Positions 35,684 through 43,274 of a stretch of DNA of 64,000 nt are shown one piece after another. The stretch is taken from assembly GCA_951828385.1 (NCBI GenBank), contig OX639973.1, positions 62,001 through 126,000 of the forward strand, read 5' to 3'. Both the position numbers and the translations under genes were made by a program. Within the stretch, counting starts at the first letter, position 1; every line of letters starts with the position of its first letter. The notes below the pieces were generated by a model that was not told the origin of the DNA, ran no database searches, and saw only the letters and a program-made list of their open reading frames with translations. Source of the DNA: an uncultured Poribacteria bacterium. GTDB lineage: Bacteria > Poribacteria > WGA-4E > WGA-3G.

Positions 35684-35992
35684 ATGGCAAAGTCAAGAAT
35701 ATTTTATGTGGTTACACTGAGGTCAAATGTAAAAAAGAAAGATGTGAAGAAATTTATGGAAAGAGAGTGGCTACCCAAAATACGGGGTGTTCCAGGCTGT
35801 TTAGCGGTTGAACTGTTGGAGACTTACCAAGATCGAGCCGGCTATTGTGTTTCAGAACTCTGGGAAAGTCAGGAGATTCACCTAAAAAGGACGGATGAAT
35901 TTTGGGGTGGGGCAGGCGAAGCACTTATGAAAAAGATGTTAAATTATGCCGTCCTTGAAACTATATGGAATTGCACTGTTTTAGATGTTTAG
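35684..35992 (+). CDS. Small dimeric alpha/beta-barrel (ABM-like) protein
   Basis: 102 aa; ATG after TAAGGAGTTGCA. SRIFYVVTLRSNVKKKDVKKFMEREW, PGCLAVELLETYQDRAGYCVSELWESQEIHLKR resembles the antibiotic-biosynthesis-monooxygenase/NIPSNAP-type fold of one strand-helix-strand unit. It has no cofactor site that I can point to. It lies between peptidase and kinase genes in the cassette. Could be an oxygenase or a structural/regulatory protein. Confidence 0.65.
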   Translation: MAKSRIFYVVTLRSNVKKKDVKKFMEREWLPKIRGVPGCLAVELLETYQDRAGYCVSELWESQEIHLKRTDEFWGGAGEALMKKMLNYAVLETIWNCTVLDV

Positions 35993-36027
35993 TTGATACA
36001 ACTTCGAGTATTGAGGGGTGAATCTCT

Positions 36028-37119
36028 GTGGCTGATGAACTCAATCAATCTGGTAGTCTGATTCAAGGTGGATTTGCAAGTGGAACAGTTGATATGAATA
36101 CGCGGTTCTATGCTCAGGCTCCGACACGCATTGATCTTGCAGGCGGCTGGACGGATCTGATCCCTTTCACGATGGAAACGGACGGATTTGTGCTAAACGC
36201 GGCGATTGATCTCTATGCGTCAGCGACACTAACACCTCAAGCCGGAAAGGTTGTTACCCTCCAGAGTGCTCATGCTCAGCAGCGGTTTTGTTTGCAGTCG
36301 GTTCTGTCGGAAACCATAAACGGACTCAGTTTACCGGAAGCGATCATCTTAAGGGTGCGTCCCGGAAGTGGATATCGACTTGCTCTTGAGAGTCAGGCTC
36401 CAAAGGGCGGCGGCTTGGGTGGTTCGGGTGCGATAGGTGTTGTCTTAGTGGGTCTACTGCATACCTTCGCGGGTAAGCATTTAAAATCGTACCAAATCGT
36501 TGACATCGCGAATCAGATTGAGCGAGAGACTGGAATCCCCTGTGGAAAGCAAGACCATTATGCGAGCGTCTTGGGTGGATTTAATTTTTTGCGATGTCAC
36601 GGGGAGTCGGTTGTGGTCACACAGCTGAATCTGAGCAACGAGGTAGTGCAGCGGTTGCAGCAGTCGTTGCTTTTGGTCTACACCGGCGATTCCCATTTTT
36701 CAGGGGAGATTCTGCAGAATGTGGTTGATGCCTACAGATCTCGGAATCGGCAAACCCGCGAGGCACTCTCTGCTCTGCGTCGAATTGCGCAAGAGATGAA
36801 AGTGGTTCTATGTCAAGGCGACCTGTCCAGCATTGGATATCTGCTGGCTGAAAATTGGCGTTATCAGAAACATCTGCATCCATCAGTGACATCTAATCGG
36901 GTTGAACATCTCTTTGAGATCGCTGAACGAAATGGCAGTATCGGCGGGAAAGCGTGTGGTGCAGGCGGTGGTGGGTGTTTGGTATTCTATTGTCCTCAAG
37001 AGAAAAAGAAGACTGTTGCAGAAGCACTTATGGCGGTTGGGGCACCTTCCATCCGTTTTAGTTTCGACTTTAAGGGACTTTTGATTCGATCTTATGATAG
37101 GGGTGCGCCATCCTTTTAG
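36028..37119 (+). CDS. hddA: GHMP-family sugar kinase, HddA-like (heptose-7-phosphate kinase)
   Basis: 363 aa, GTG start after GAGGGGTGAATCTCT. Motif 1 APTRIDLAGGWTDLIPF, ATP loop PKGGGLGGSGAIGVVLVG, motif 3 GGKACGAGGGGCLVFYCP. The T-R-I-D-L-A-G-G-W-T-D signature is typical of D-glycero-D-manno-heptose-7-phosphate 1-kinases and related fucokinase-like enzymes. With the HddC-like gene at 21.1 kb it gives two of the four GDP-D-glycero-alpha-D-manno-heptose steps; GmhA and GmhB are not in the window. L-fucose kinase-type activity is an alternative. Confidence 0.82.
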   Translation: MADELNQSGSLIQGGFASGTVDMNTRFYAQAPTRIDLAGGWTDLIPFTMETDGFVLNAAIDLYASATLTPQAGKVVTLQSAHAQQRFCLQSVLSETINGLSLPEAIILRVRPGSGYRLALESQAPKGGGLGGSGAIGVVLVGLLHTFAGKHLKSYQIVDIANQIERETGIPCGKQDHYASVLGGFNFLRCHGESVVVTQLNLSNEVVQRLQQSLLLVYTGDSHFSGEILQNVVDAYRSRNRQTREALSALRRIAQEMKVVLCQGDLSSIGYLLAENWRYQKHLHPSVTSNRVEHLFEIAERNGSIGGKACGAGGGGCLVFYCPQEKKKTVAEALMAVGAPSIRFSFDFKGLLIRSYDRGAPSF

Positions 37120-37141
37120 ACGCTGTATTGCGACCAAGTGA

Positions 37142-37192
37142 CGCGGCATGTTTCATATCTTGCTTGAGGAAGAGAATTATATGGTAAGGTGA
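37142..37192 (+). pseudogene. 3' remnant of a second sigma-factor/propeller gene
   Basis: The frame reads R-G-M-F-H-I-L-L-E-E-E-N-Y-M-V-R-stop, close to the last residues of the gene ending at 26563 (RRGIFHISLEENKYLVTH) at both DNA and protein level. Everything upstream of this tail is missing. It shows that a third cassette once began here. Confidence 0.7.
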
Positions 37193-37213
37193 GTTTGAAA
37201 ATAGGAGAACCCC

Positions 37214-38038
37214 ATAGACCTAACTATTGTAGCACTTTATACGATTTCTGACGATCTTTTAATCTCAATTGGGCATCAAGAACACCCACAAGCAAAGATG
37301 TCGGATGCTGAAGTCATGACCGCTGCCCTTGTCACTGTGAGATATTTCGGAGGCAATCAATAGGCTGCATGCGCTGTCTTGAAGACGCTCGGATATATCC
37401 CGAATATGTTCGGACACTCGCGTTTCAATCGTCAGCTGCATCGGATGCCTCAACTTTTTGAAGTGCTTTTTGAATACCTCACAGAAGGTGCTAAACCCAA
37501 GAACCCTAATGGCATCTATATCATTGATGCCTTTCCAATACCTGTCTGCGACAATATTCAGATTTCACGTTCACGCCTGTATCAAGGCGGAGTGTGGCGT
37601 GGGAAAACCGCCAGCAAGCATCGCTATTTTTAGGGGCTCAAGGCATATCTGATGATTACCGAAACCGGAGAAATCGTTGAAGTTTTCTTCACGCCGAGCA
37701 GGTTTAGCGATATGCGCGGATTGCGTTGTTATCGTTTCGATCTGCCTGAAGGTTCAACAATCTATGCCGATAAGGTTTCCTATTGCGATTATGGTGTTGA
37801 AGATGCCTTACAGGCAGCAGGGATCACCTTAAAACCTGTGCGGAAAAAGAACTCTAGGTGTCAATATCCACCTTGGGAAGTTTATCTTCAACAGGCAACT
37901 CGCAAACGAGTTGAGGTGTCAATCAGTCTTATTGAACAACTTCTACCGAAGTCGATTCATGCCCTGTCAGCACGGGATTTTGAGTTAAAAGTACTTTTGT
38001 TTGTCATCGCAACAAGCATTAAACAACTCTTTGAATAA
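37214..38038 (+). pseudogene. IS982-family transposase, inactivated by two TAG codons
   Basis: A continuous frame of about 274 codons reads ISDDLL, KMSDAEVMTAALVTVRYFGGN, IPNMFGHSRFNRQLHRM, IIDAFPIPVCDNI, SKHRYF, TPSRFSDMRGL, LPEGSTIYADKV, SIEQLLPKSIHAL-like blocks typical of IS982. TAG at 37361 (after GGNQ) and at 37631 (after HRYF) break it, and the start appears as ATA at 37214. Terminal repeats were not identified. Its insertion may have triggered the loss of the third cassette's left part. Confidence 0.8.
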
Positions 38039-38080
38039 AAGTAGCAACTTGGGTTATATTAGGAAGGAGAATGACCAAAA

Positions 38081-39508
38081 ATGGTGCACCGATATAAACG
38101 TATAGAATTTCAAGAAAAATCTTATTTAGCAGATTTAGATTACCATCGGCTTTTACCTGTTGATGGATTGGTTCAGGATGTATTTGAGCGAATTGAATCG
38201 GGTGTTGAGGAGATAGTTACTGATTTAGCAGACAAGTACACCGAATCTGAGATCCGCAATTGTCTCAATTACCTTCATTGGCCCCAGGTACAAAGTTTCT
38301 CAAGAACTTTGGAGGTGCCTCCCTTAAAAATCCTCGCGCCCAGAATGCATTCAACGCATGGACAATTGAGATGGAACACCTTGGGTGCCTCTGTCGCTCA
38401 CACTGAATTGCTAAAAGCATTGTCCAAGTATGCCACAATCCATGTAACTCAGGAATTTGAGGAGATGGATAATATGGTTCTGACACCTTTCAATATTCGT
38501 GAGAAATCGTCTGTTTCAAGGATTATCAAGGAGAATTATGATGGTGTTTTGTTGTGGTATGTTGATGAATATGAGATGATGTCCTTGTTAAATTATCTAC
38601 ACGTTCCAGTTGTATTACCTATTTACACGGCGCGAGGTGCGAATGGACGAATCGCCAATGGCATGATGCGCTGGTATGCGTCAATGCGAAATTTCGATGG
38701 CTTCATGACGCTTAGCCAGCCTACCATTGATTTGTATTCGACATTCATTCATGAAACCTCATTGTTTCATATTGTTCCTTGTGGTGTGGACACCGATTTT
38801 TTCCAACCCGAAGATAAGGGACAAGCAAAACAGAAGGTCGCGAAATTATTGGATAAACCTGAAATTACCGAGAAGCCGCTTGTTGGATATATATCAAGGT
38901 TTCAGGTTGAAAAGGGCGCGGGGGTTTTTGTGGATGCTGCTCGATTGATGCCGAAGGTTCTTTTTTTGGCAGCGGGTTCGATAGAAGAGAGCTATCGCTA
39001 CGATTTTCCAGAGAATTTCCTTCACATTGGGAGACGGCCGCGAGAAGAATTACCTGTTTTATATAACGCCTTTGACGTGTTCTGTTTCCGGAGTATTGCT
39101 TGTTCTGAGGAGTTTGGATTGGTAGCTCTTGAGGCCATGGCGTGTGGGACTGTGCCTGTTGTATCAAGTTATGATGGACCGAAATATGTCGTCAAAGACG
39201 CGGGGGTTGTTGTGCCTGCAATGCTTTATGATCGTGATATGACGAGTATCGGTGGCGGAATTTTGGCTGAGGATTTTGCCGAAGCGATTGCGGACCTATT
39301 GCAGGACGATGTCAATAGACACAAACTTGCCGAGAAAGCGAGACAGCGGGCACTTGAACTCACATGGGATAATAGTGCCAAATGTCTCCTACAGGTTTTT
39401 CAAAATCTTAATGTGAAAAAGCGTCTCGTTGGGCAGCAGGTTCACATGCCGATAGGTTTCGGCCTCAACGAAAATATACATGATATTACCATCCTCTGTT
39501 TGGGGTAG
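38081..39508 (+). CDS. RRE-GT4 glycosyltransferase, C-terminally shortened (cassette C)
   Basis: 475 aa; ATG after AGGAAGGAGAATGACCAAAA. PqqD-like N-terminus (FQEKSYLADLDYHRLLPVDG, IVTDLADKYTESEI). GT-B domain: VPCGVDTDFFQPEDKG, VGYISRFQVEKGAG, FLHIGRRPREELPVLYNAFDVFCF and intact E-x7-E (SEEFGLVALEAMACG). It lacks the C-terminal 80-100 residue module of the other four and ends shortly after LVGQQVHMP, next to a peptidase remnant. A deletion probably fused the two. The catalytic part is complete, so activity is possible. Confidence 0.85.
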   Translation: MVHRYKRIEFQEKSYLADLDYHRLLPVDGLVQDVFERIESGVEEIVTDLADKYTESEIRNCLNYLHWPQVQSFSRTLEVPPLKILAPRMHSTHGQLRWNTLGASVAHTELLKALSKYATIHVTQEFEEMDNMVLTPFNIREKSSVSRIIKENYDGVLLWYVDEYEMMSLLNYLHVPVVLPIYTARGANGRIANGMMRWYASMRNFDGFMTLSQPTIDLYSTFIHETSLFHIVPCGVDTDFFQPEDKGQAKQKVAKLLDKPEITEKPLVGYISRFQVEKGAGVFVDAARLMPKVLFLAAGSIEESYRYDFPENFLHIGRRPREELPVLYNAFDVFCFRSIACSEEFGLVALEAMACGTVPVVSSYDGPKYVVKDAGVVVPAMLYDRDMTSIGGGILAEDFAEAIADLLQDDVNRHKLAEKARQRALELTWDNSAKCLLQVFQNLNVKKRLVGQQVHMPIGFGLNENIHDITILCLG

Positions 39509-39512
39509 AAAT

Positions 39513-40329
39513 TTTTCCGTTATTCCGAACCCTGCCTTGATTATCTTAGTGAATATGTTCATTGTCTATTTGGTTTATAGTATCATCCATACAGCGGTTA
39601 GGTATTTCATGTTACATAAGACGTTCGCACTTCCCCAGGGCGTTTCCTGTTAAAGAATTCGTCCAACAACTTCCGGGAAATTTATTGTCCTTACTCCGTT
39701 TTTTGGCGATCTTACTCTGTGTTGAGTTCTTCGCGTATCAATCGCAAAGTCGATTCACCTTTTTTCATTTGGTGCTGGCAGTTATTTTATCTTATACCCT
39801 TGACCGGATCACGAAGAAATTCGAGATCAAAGCTTATATTACCTATCCGGTATATTTCATTCCTGTCGCTGCCATTTTAATATTTAATCCAATCCTCCTA
39901 TTAGCGTATTGGAAAAAGTTTCTGTTTTTTGCAGTGGTCTATCGTTTGATTTTACCCATCATCAGCACCTACATGCTTAATTTGGACATGTCGTGCCTCA
40001 GCACGCTGGTGCCGATTGCGCAGCTCCAACCGGGTATGATTCCGGCAGAGAAAATCATAGGCACTCAGACAGATGAAGGGGTTTCCTATAGGAAAGAGTC
40101 TGCGGTTGTTTCAGATTCTTTTGATAAAAATGTGCTTGTTTCACCTGTCCCGGAAGGGTTGTCTGATGAAAACGTTCAAGAACTCAAAGAATTAGCGAAG
40201 TCAGGGAGTTTTGAAGCATTCGGGGGCACCTTGGCGATTCAACATTCTGTACATTTCGCACCGATAATTCTAACGGGGACACTTGTGACAATTCTGTGTG
40301 GCGGTATATTTTATGCCCCGATAATTTAA
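39513..40329 (+). pseudogene. Truncated, frameshifted A24 peptidase (cassette C)
   Basis: Frame 1 from 39513 (SVIPNPALIILVNMFIVYLV) matches the mid-membrane region of the sisters. It ends at a TAA near 39648, and the next frame continues FPVKEFVQQLPGNLLSLLRFL through the C-terminal module (LQPGMIPAEKII ... LVTILCGGIFYAP). The N-terminal third with both catalytic Asp is absent. The separate 255-codon frame from 39562 is therefore not a functional protease, though its C-terminal domain is well preserved. Confidence 0.75.
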
Positions 40330-40687
40330 GGAGGATAGACACCTCACCAGTACTATCGCTGTGTTAATTCTGCCCTATTTTGTGCAATCCGGAACTCAGG
40401 TATGCCCAATTTCGTGCAGAACTTTATGGCTATTCTGTAGAGAGTCCTATCCACGCGGTATTAGCGAAATCGGCACGAAACTTGCTACCACAGTTATTGG
40501 CAATCGGAGCCTTTTCTCCCGTAATTCCGATTTTCGCGTGAAATTCTTCGCTATAGGCGCGACTTCGGGAAACCTCATTGGCGCGGTTTGAAACCTCATC
40601 TACCGATGACTGACTGCTGACGGAGAACCGAGAACTGAATGCCTCTGAAACTGGAAAATCTGAATGGCATACATGGAGGATATAAAA
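40330..40687. other. Gene-free stretch between the peptidase remnant and the TolB-like gene
   Basis: About 360 bp. Short frames without recognisable features; a stretch near 40600-40650 contains GATGACTGACTGCTGACGG-like units related to the hairpin repeat family. A ribosome site TGGAGGATATAAAA ends the region. I see no promoter with good hexamers. Confidence 0.5.
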
Positions 40688-41638
40688 ATGAAAGGAAAAC
40701 TTGCCCATATTGTATTGGGAACGACAATACTATTCGTGTATTTCTTGCTGGCGGCGAACCGATATGTCTACGCATCCGATGCTCCGTTCATTGCCTTTAG
40801 TTCTACCAGAGGTGGAAAAGCTGACATCTACATTATGGATATCAACGGCAATAATCTCCAGCAGCTGACAGACTATCCAGGGCATGAGTATCATCCTACG
40901 TTTTCGCCGGACGGACGGCGGATGGCTTATGTGTCCTCCCGGGATGGCAATATGGAAATTTATGTGATGAACCTTCGGACGAAAGCATCCCACAGATTAA
41001 CAAACCATGCCGGACGAGATTATAATCCGGTCTGGTCCCCAGAGGGACGATGGATCGCGTTTGAATCCCATAGAACCGGGATTCGCCACATCTATAAAAT
41101 CGAACCGGACGGCTCAAATCTCCAACAGTTGACGCACGAGCGGAATAGCAACCACCACCCGGCTTGGTCTCCGGATGGTCAATCCATTGTTTTCTCTTCC
41201 GAAGGTGCTCTCTGGACGATAAATGTAAACGGACAAAAACTGAAACGACTCACACATCAACAGGTATTTGGAGGCAAGCCCACTTGGTCGCCGGATGGAA
41301 AAAAGATTGCTTTTACGACGACGCTTTTGAGAAATACGGACATCTATATCATGGATGCGGATGGTGAAATTGTCCGCCGATTGACACGCCATCCAGCAGA
41401 GGATGCGTCTCCGGTCTGGGGACCTAATGGACACTGGATCGTTTTCATCTCCGGGTGGGTGGAAAATTATGACATCTATCGCATAGATGTGGACGGCACC
41501 AATCGCCGCCGATTGACACACCATCTGGCATGGGATATAGAACCGACGTGGGTGCCAGCAGTTTTTTTTCCCGTCTCTCCGACGATCAACACACAAGCAA
41601 CCTTGTGGGGTAGACTCAAGCAGTCTGTCGGTGACTAA
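40688..41638 (+). CDS. Exported TolB-like (PD40 repeat) beta-propeller protein
   Basis: 316 aa from ATG 40688. Signal peptide KLAHIVLGTTILFVYFLLAA. About six PD40 repeats: SSTRGGKADIYIMDINGNN, FSPDGRRMAYVSSRDG, WSPEGRWIAFES, WSPDGQSIVFSS, WSPDGKKIAFTT, WGPNGHWIVFIS. Periplasmic propeller likely for protein or polysaccharide binding. It is not next to Pal or TolA, so not the canonical TolB. In cassette C it may replace the LamG protein of cassette B as an extracytoplasmic binding protein. Confidence 0.85.
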   Translation: MKGKLAHIVLGTTILFVYFLLAANRYVYASDAPFIAFSSTRGGKADIYIMDINGNNLQQLTDYPGHEYHPTFSPDGRRMAYVSSRDGNMEIYVMNLRTKASHRLTNHAGRDYNPVWSPEGRWIAFESHRTGIRHIYKIEPDGSNLQQLTHERNSNHHPAWSPDGQSIVFSSEGALWTINVNGQKLKRLTHQQVFGGKPTWSPDGKKIAFTTTLLRNTDIYIMDADGEIVRRLTRHPAEDASPVWGPNGHWIVFISGWVENYDIYRIDVDGTNRRRLTHHLAWDIEPTWVPAVFFPVSPTINTQATLWGRLKQSVGD

Positions 41639-41740
41639 ATGAAGTTCATGGGAGAGGGGAAGATTTAATCTATACTCTGATTAGGACAGCAACGCTACAG
41701 AAGCGATGCCCTAAAAATTTGGATCATATAAGAGGAATTA

Positions 41741-42032
41741 ATGAAGAAAAAACATATTCTGTGGGTATTTCTGCTAACCGCCATTGTGGCAACACCGCCT
41801 ATCTATCAGCGGTTGAGCGAGGCACATCGATTAAGACAGATTAAGACAGTAAAACACGAGGCATCTCAAATCAATGCCATTTCCGATGCATTTGTATGTC
41901 CCTCAAAACCCGCGCGAGGTGTTAGACTTATATGAACGCACGAATTTGGAGGTTCTTGATTTTTCAGCAAAAGAATTCAAGATAGACACAGGTTCGTTTG
42001 TAGCGACTTTTGCATTAAGCGTAAAAGTCTGA
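41741..42032 (+). pseudogene. Deletion scar: 5' end of a redox fusion joined to 3' end of a methyltransferase
   Basis: The first part (41741-41880) encodes KKKHILWVFLLTAIVATPPI...RLSEAHRLRQIK, the anchor of the redox fusion at 26690. From 41886, in another frame, MHLYVPQNPREVLDLYE, LEVLDFSAKEF, GSFVATFALSV to TGA 42030 equals the C-terminus of the methyltransferase at 16460. The middle of both genes is lost. The order redox gene then methyltransferase differs from cassette A. Confidence 0.8.
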
Positions 42033-42061
42033 AAGAGGATTCCTTATCAAAATCAAAAATT

Positions 42062-42108
42062 TTTAAGCGTCCGGACGGTTATTTTACGTGGAAAGTTGCT
42101 AAAAAACT
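42062..42108. repeat. 47-bp direct repeat, right border of the island (original nagA 3' end)
   Basis: Identical to 11555-11601. Read in the nagA frame it ends ...L-L-K-N followed at once by TGA (42108-42110). This looks like the original stop of nagA, 47 nt before the -35 box of the rpsL promoter. Confidence 0.9.
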
Positions 42109-42156
42109 GAGAAATTGGTGGAATTTCGGTGTTTTTTACTTTTTTTTCAAAAAAAT

Positions 42157-42185
42157 TTGACAAACGATTTTTCAGAGTGTATAAT
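42157..42185 (+). promoter_or_regulatory. Consensus sigma-70 promoter of the str operon
   Basis: TTGACA (42157-42162), 17-bp spacer, TATAAT (42180-42185): both hexamers perfect. An AT-rich stretch with A and T tracts precedes it, like an UP element. It drives rpsL, 170 nt downstream. The leader carries little else besides a short GC hairpin. Confidence 0.9.
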
Positions 42186-42298
42186 ATTTACTTTGGAAAC
42201 CCTAATAAATCTTTTTTTGGGAGAGAGGGGCAATTATCCGGAAACATACTAACGTCGTACCCAAATTCCACGTTAATTTGTTCTGCTGAAGTTGTGAT

Positions 42299-42318
42299 GC
42301 CCCGCGCGGGCTTTTTTT
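42299..42318 (+). terminator. Terminator-like hairpin in the rpsL leader (possible attenuator)
   Basis: GCCC-CGCGC-GGGC followed by seven T, between the promoter and rpsL. The stem is only 4 GC pairs, so strength is doubtful. Position inside the leader suggests attenuation of ribosomal protein expression. Confidence 0.4.
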
Positions 42319-42358
42319 AATGCCAAAAGCCCTTATAGATTTTGTTCTGGAGGATGAA

Positions 42359-42730
42359 ATGCCAACGATTAACCAGTTAATTAAAAAACCACGTAAGAGG
42401 TTCCGGAAGAAGACGAAATCGCCGGTACTTGAGGAATGTCCACAGCGACGTGGTATTTGCTTACAGGTGAAAACGATAACGCCGAGAAAACCAAATTCGG
42501 CACTGCGTAAAGTAGCGCGGGTGCGTTTCACCAGTGGCTATGAAGCTACTTGTTACATTCCGGGGATTGATCACAATTTGCAAGAACACTCGGTCGTTTT
42601 GGTTCGGGGTGGGAAAGTGAGGGATCTCGCTAACGTGCGTTACCATATCGTCCGTGGACAGTTGGATACCGCTGGGGTCGAAAATCGCCGCCAGGGACGT
42701 TCAAAATACGGTGCGCGGAAACCCGACTAA
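42359..42730 (+). CDS. rpsL: 30S ribosomal protein S12
   Basis: 123 aa from MPTINQLI after CTGGAGGATGAA. Decoding-centre protein. Universal features: [67 protein letters not shown]. The two lysines whose change gives streptomycin resistance elsewhere (E. coli K43 and K88, counting Met) are both Arg (PRKP and KVRDL), and the PG after DL is AN. Heads the str operon. Confidence 0.97.
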   Translation: MPTINQLIKKPRKRFRKKTKSPVLEECPQRRGICLQVKTITPRKPNSALRKVARVRFTSGYEATCYIPGIDHNLQEHSVVLVRGGKVRDLANVRYHIVRGQLDTAGVENRRQGRSKYGARKPD

Positions 42731-42748
42731 ACAACGGAGGAATATTAG

Positions 42749-43219
42749 ATGCCGAGACGTGGAAATATCAGCAAACGCGATGTCAACCCTGACGCAACTT
42801 ATAACAGTAAACTCGTATCAAAGTTTATTAATAGTCTCATGTTGGATGGCAAGAAAAGCACTGCCCAATCCATCTTATATGAGAGTTTTAAACTCATAGA
42901 AGAACGAACAAACGAAGATGGATTCGCCGTGTTCCGTCAAGCCATCAATAACGTCAAACCGGTACTCGAAATTCGACCCAGACGGGTCGGCAGCCAAACT
43001 TACCAAGTCCCGGTTGATGTAAAAGCGGAACGCAAACAACGGTTGGCATTCAGTTGGATTATCCAATCTGCGCGTGCCCGCGGTGAAAGACGGATGGCAG
43101 AACGCCTCGCAGGTGAAATACTTGAAGCCTCGCAGAACGAAGGCGGCGCAATCCGTAGGAAACAGGATCAGCATCGAATGGCAGAAGCTAACCGAGCTTT
43201 CGCACATTACCGATGGTAA
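42749..43219 (+). CDS. rpsG: 30S ribosomal protein S7
   Basis: 156 aa, standard length. Primary 16S-binding protein of the small subunit head. MPRRGNISKRDVNPDATYNS, LVSKFINSLMLDGKKSTAQ, PRRVGSQTYQVPVDV, ARGERRMAERLAGE, ANRAFAHYRW. Start after GGAGGAATATTAG, 18 nt behind rpsL. Confidence 0.97.
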   Translation: MPRRGNISKRDVNPDATYNSKLVSKFINSLMLDGKKSTAQSILYESFKLIEERTNEDGFAVFRQAINNVKPVLEIRPRRVGSQTYQVPVDVKAERKQRLAFSWIIQSARARGERRMAERLAGEILEASQNEGGAIRRKQDQHRMAEANRAFAHYRW

Positions 43220-43274
43220 AGATATTAGTTCGGCTTAGCACCGAAATGTAAAGTATAAAAGGAGTCACTCAACC

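Larger units (their letters stand above)
11602..42108. mobile_element. 30.5-kb genomic island carrying the peptide/glycosyltransferase cassettes
   Basis: The region lies between two perfect 47-bp direct repeats of the nagA 3' end and separates nagA from the rpsL promoter. Genes inside are accessory and repetitive (two cassettes plus one decayed), while both flanks are housekeeping. Replacement of the nagA stop by island sequence shows which copy is derived. No integrase or relaxase is visible inside, so the mechanism is unknown. Duplication by homologous exchange cannot be excluded. Confidence 0.75.

Noticed and set aside
18764-37633. Reassigned UAG codon, since three TAG codons interrupt otherwise open genes
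   Set aside because: TAG is used as a normal stop by many genes here (for example tnpB, dut and folA), and two of the three cases are in a transposase relic. Simple decay is the better explanation.
11602-42108. Phage or conjugative origin of the island
   Set aside because: No integrase, terminase, capsid, relaxase or type IV secretion gene is visible, so I state only the direct repeats.
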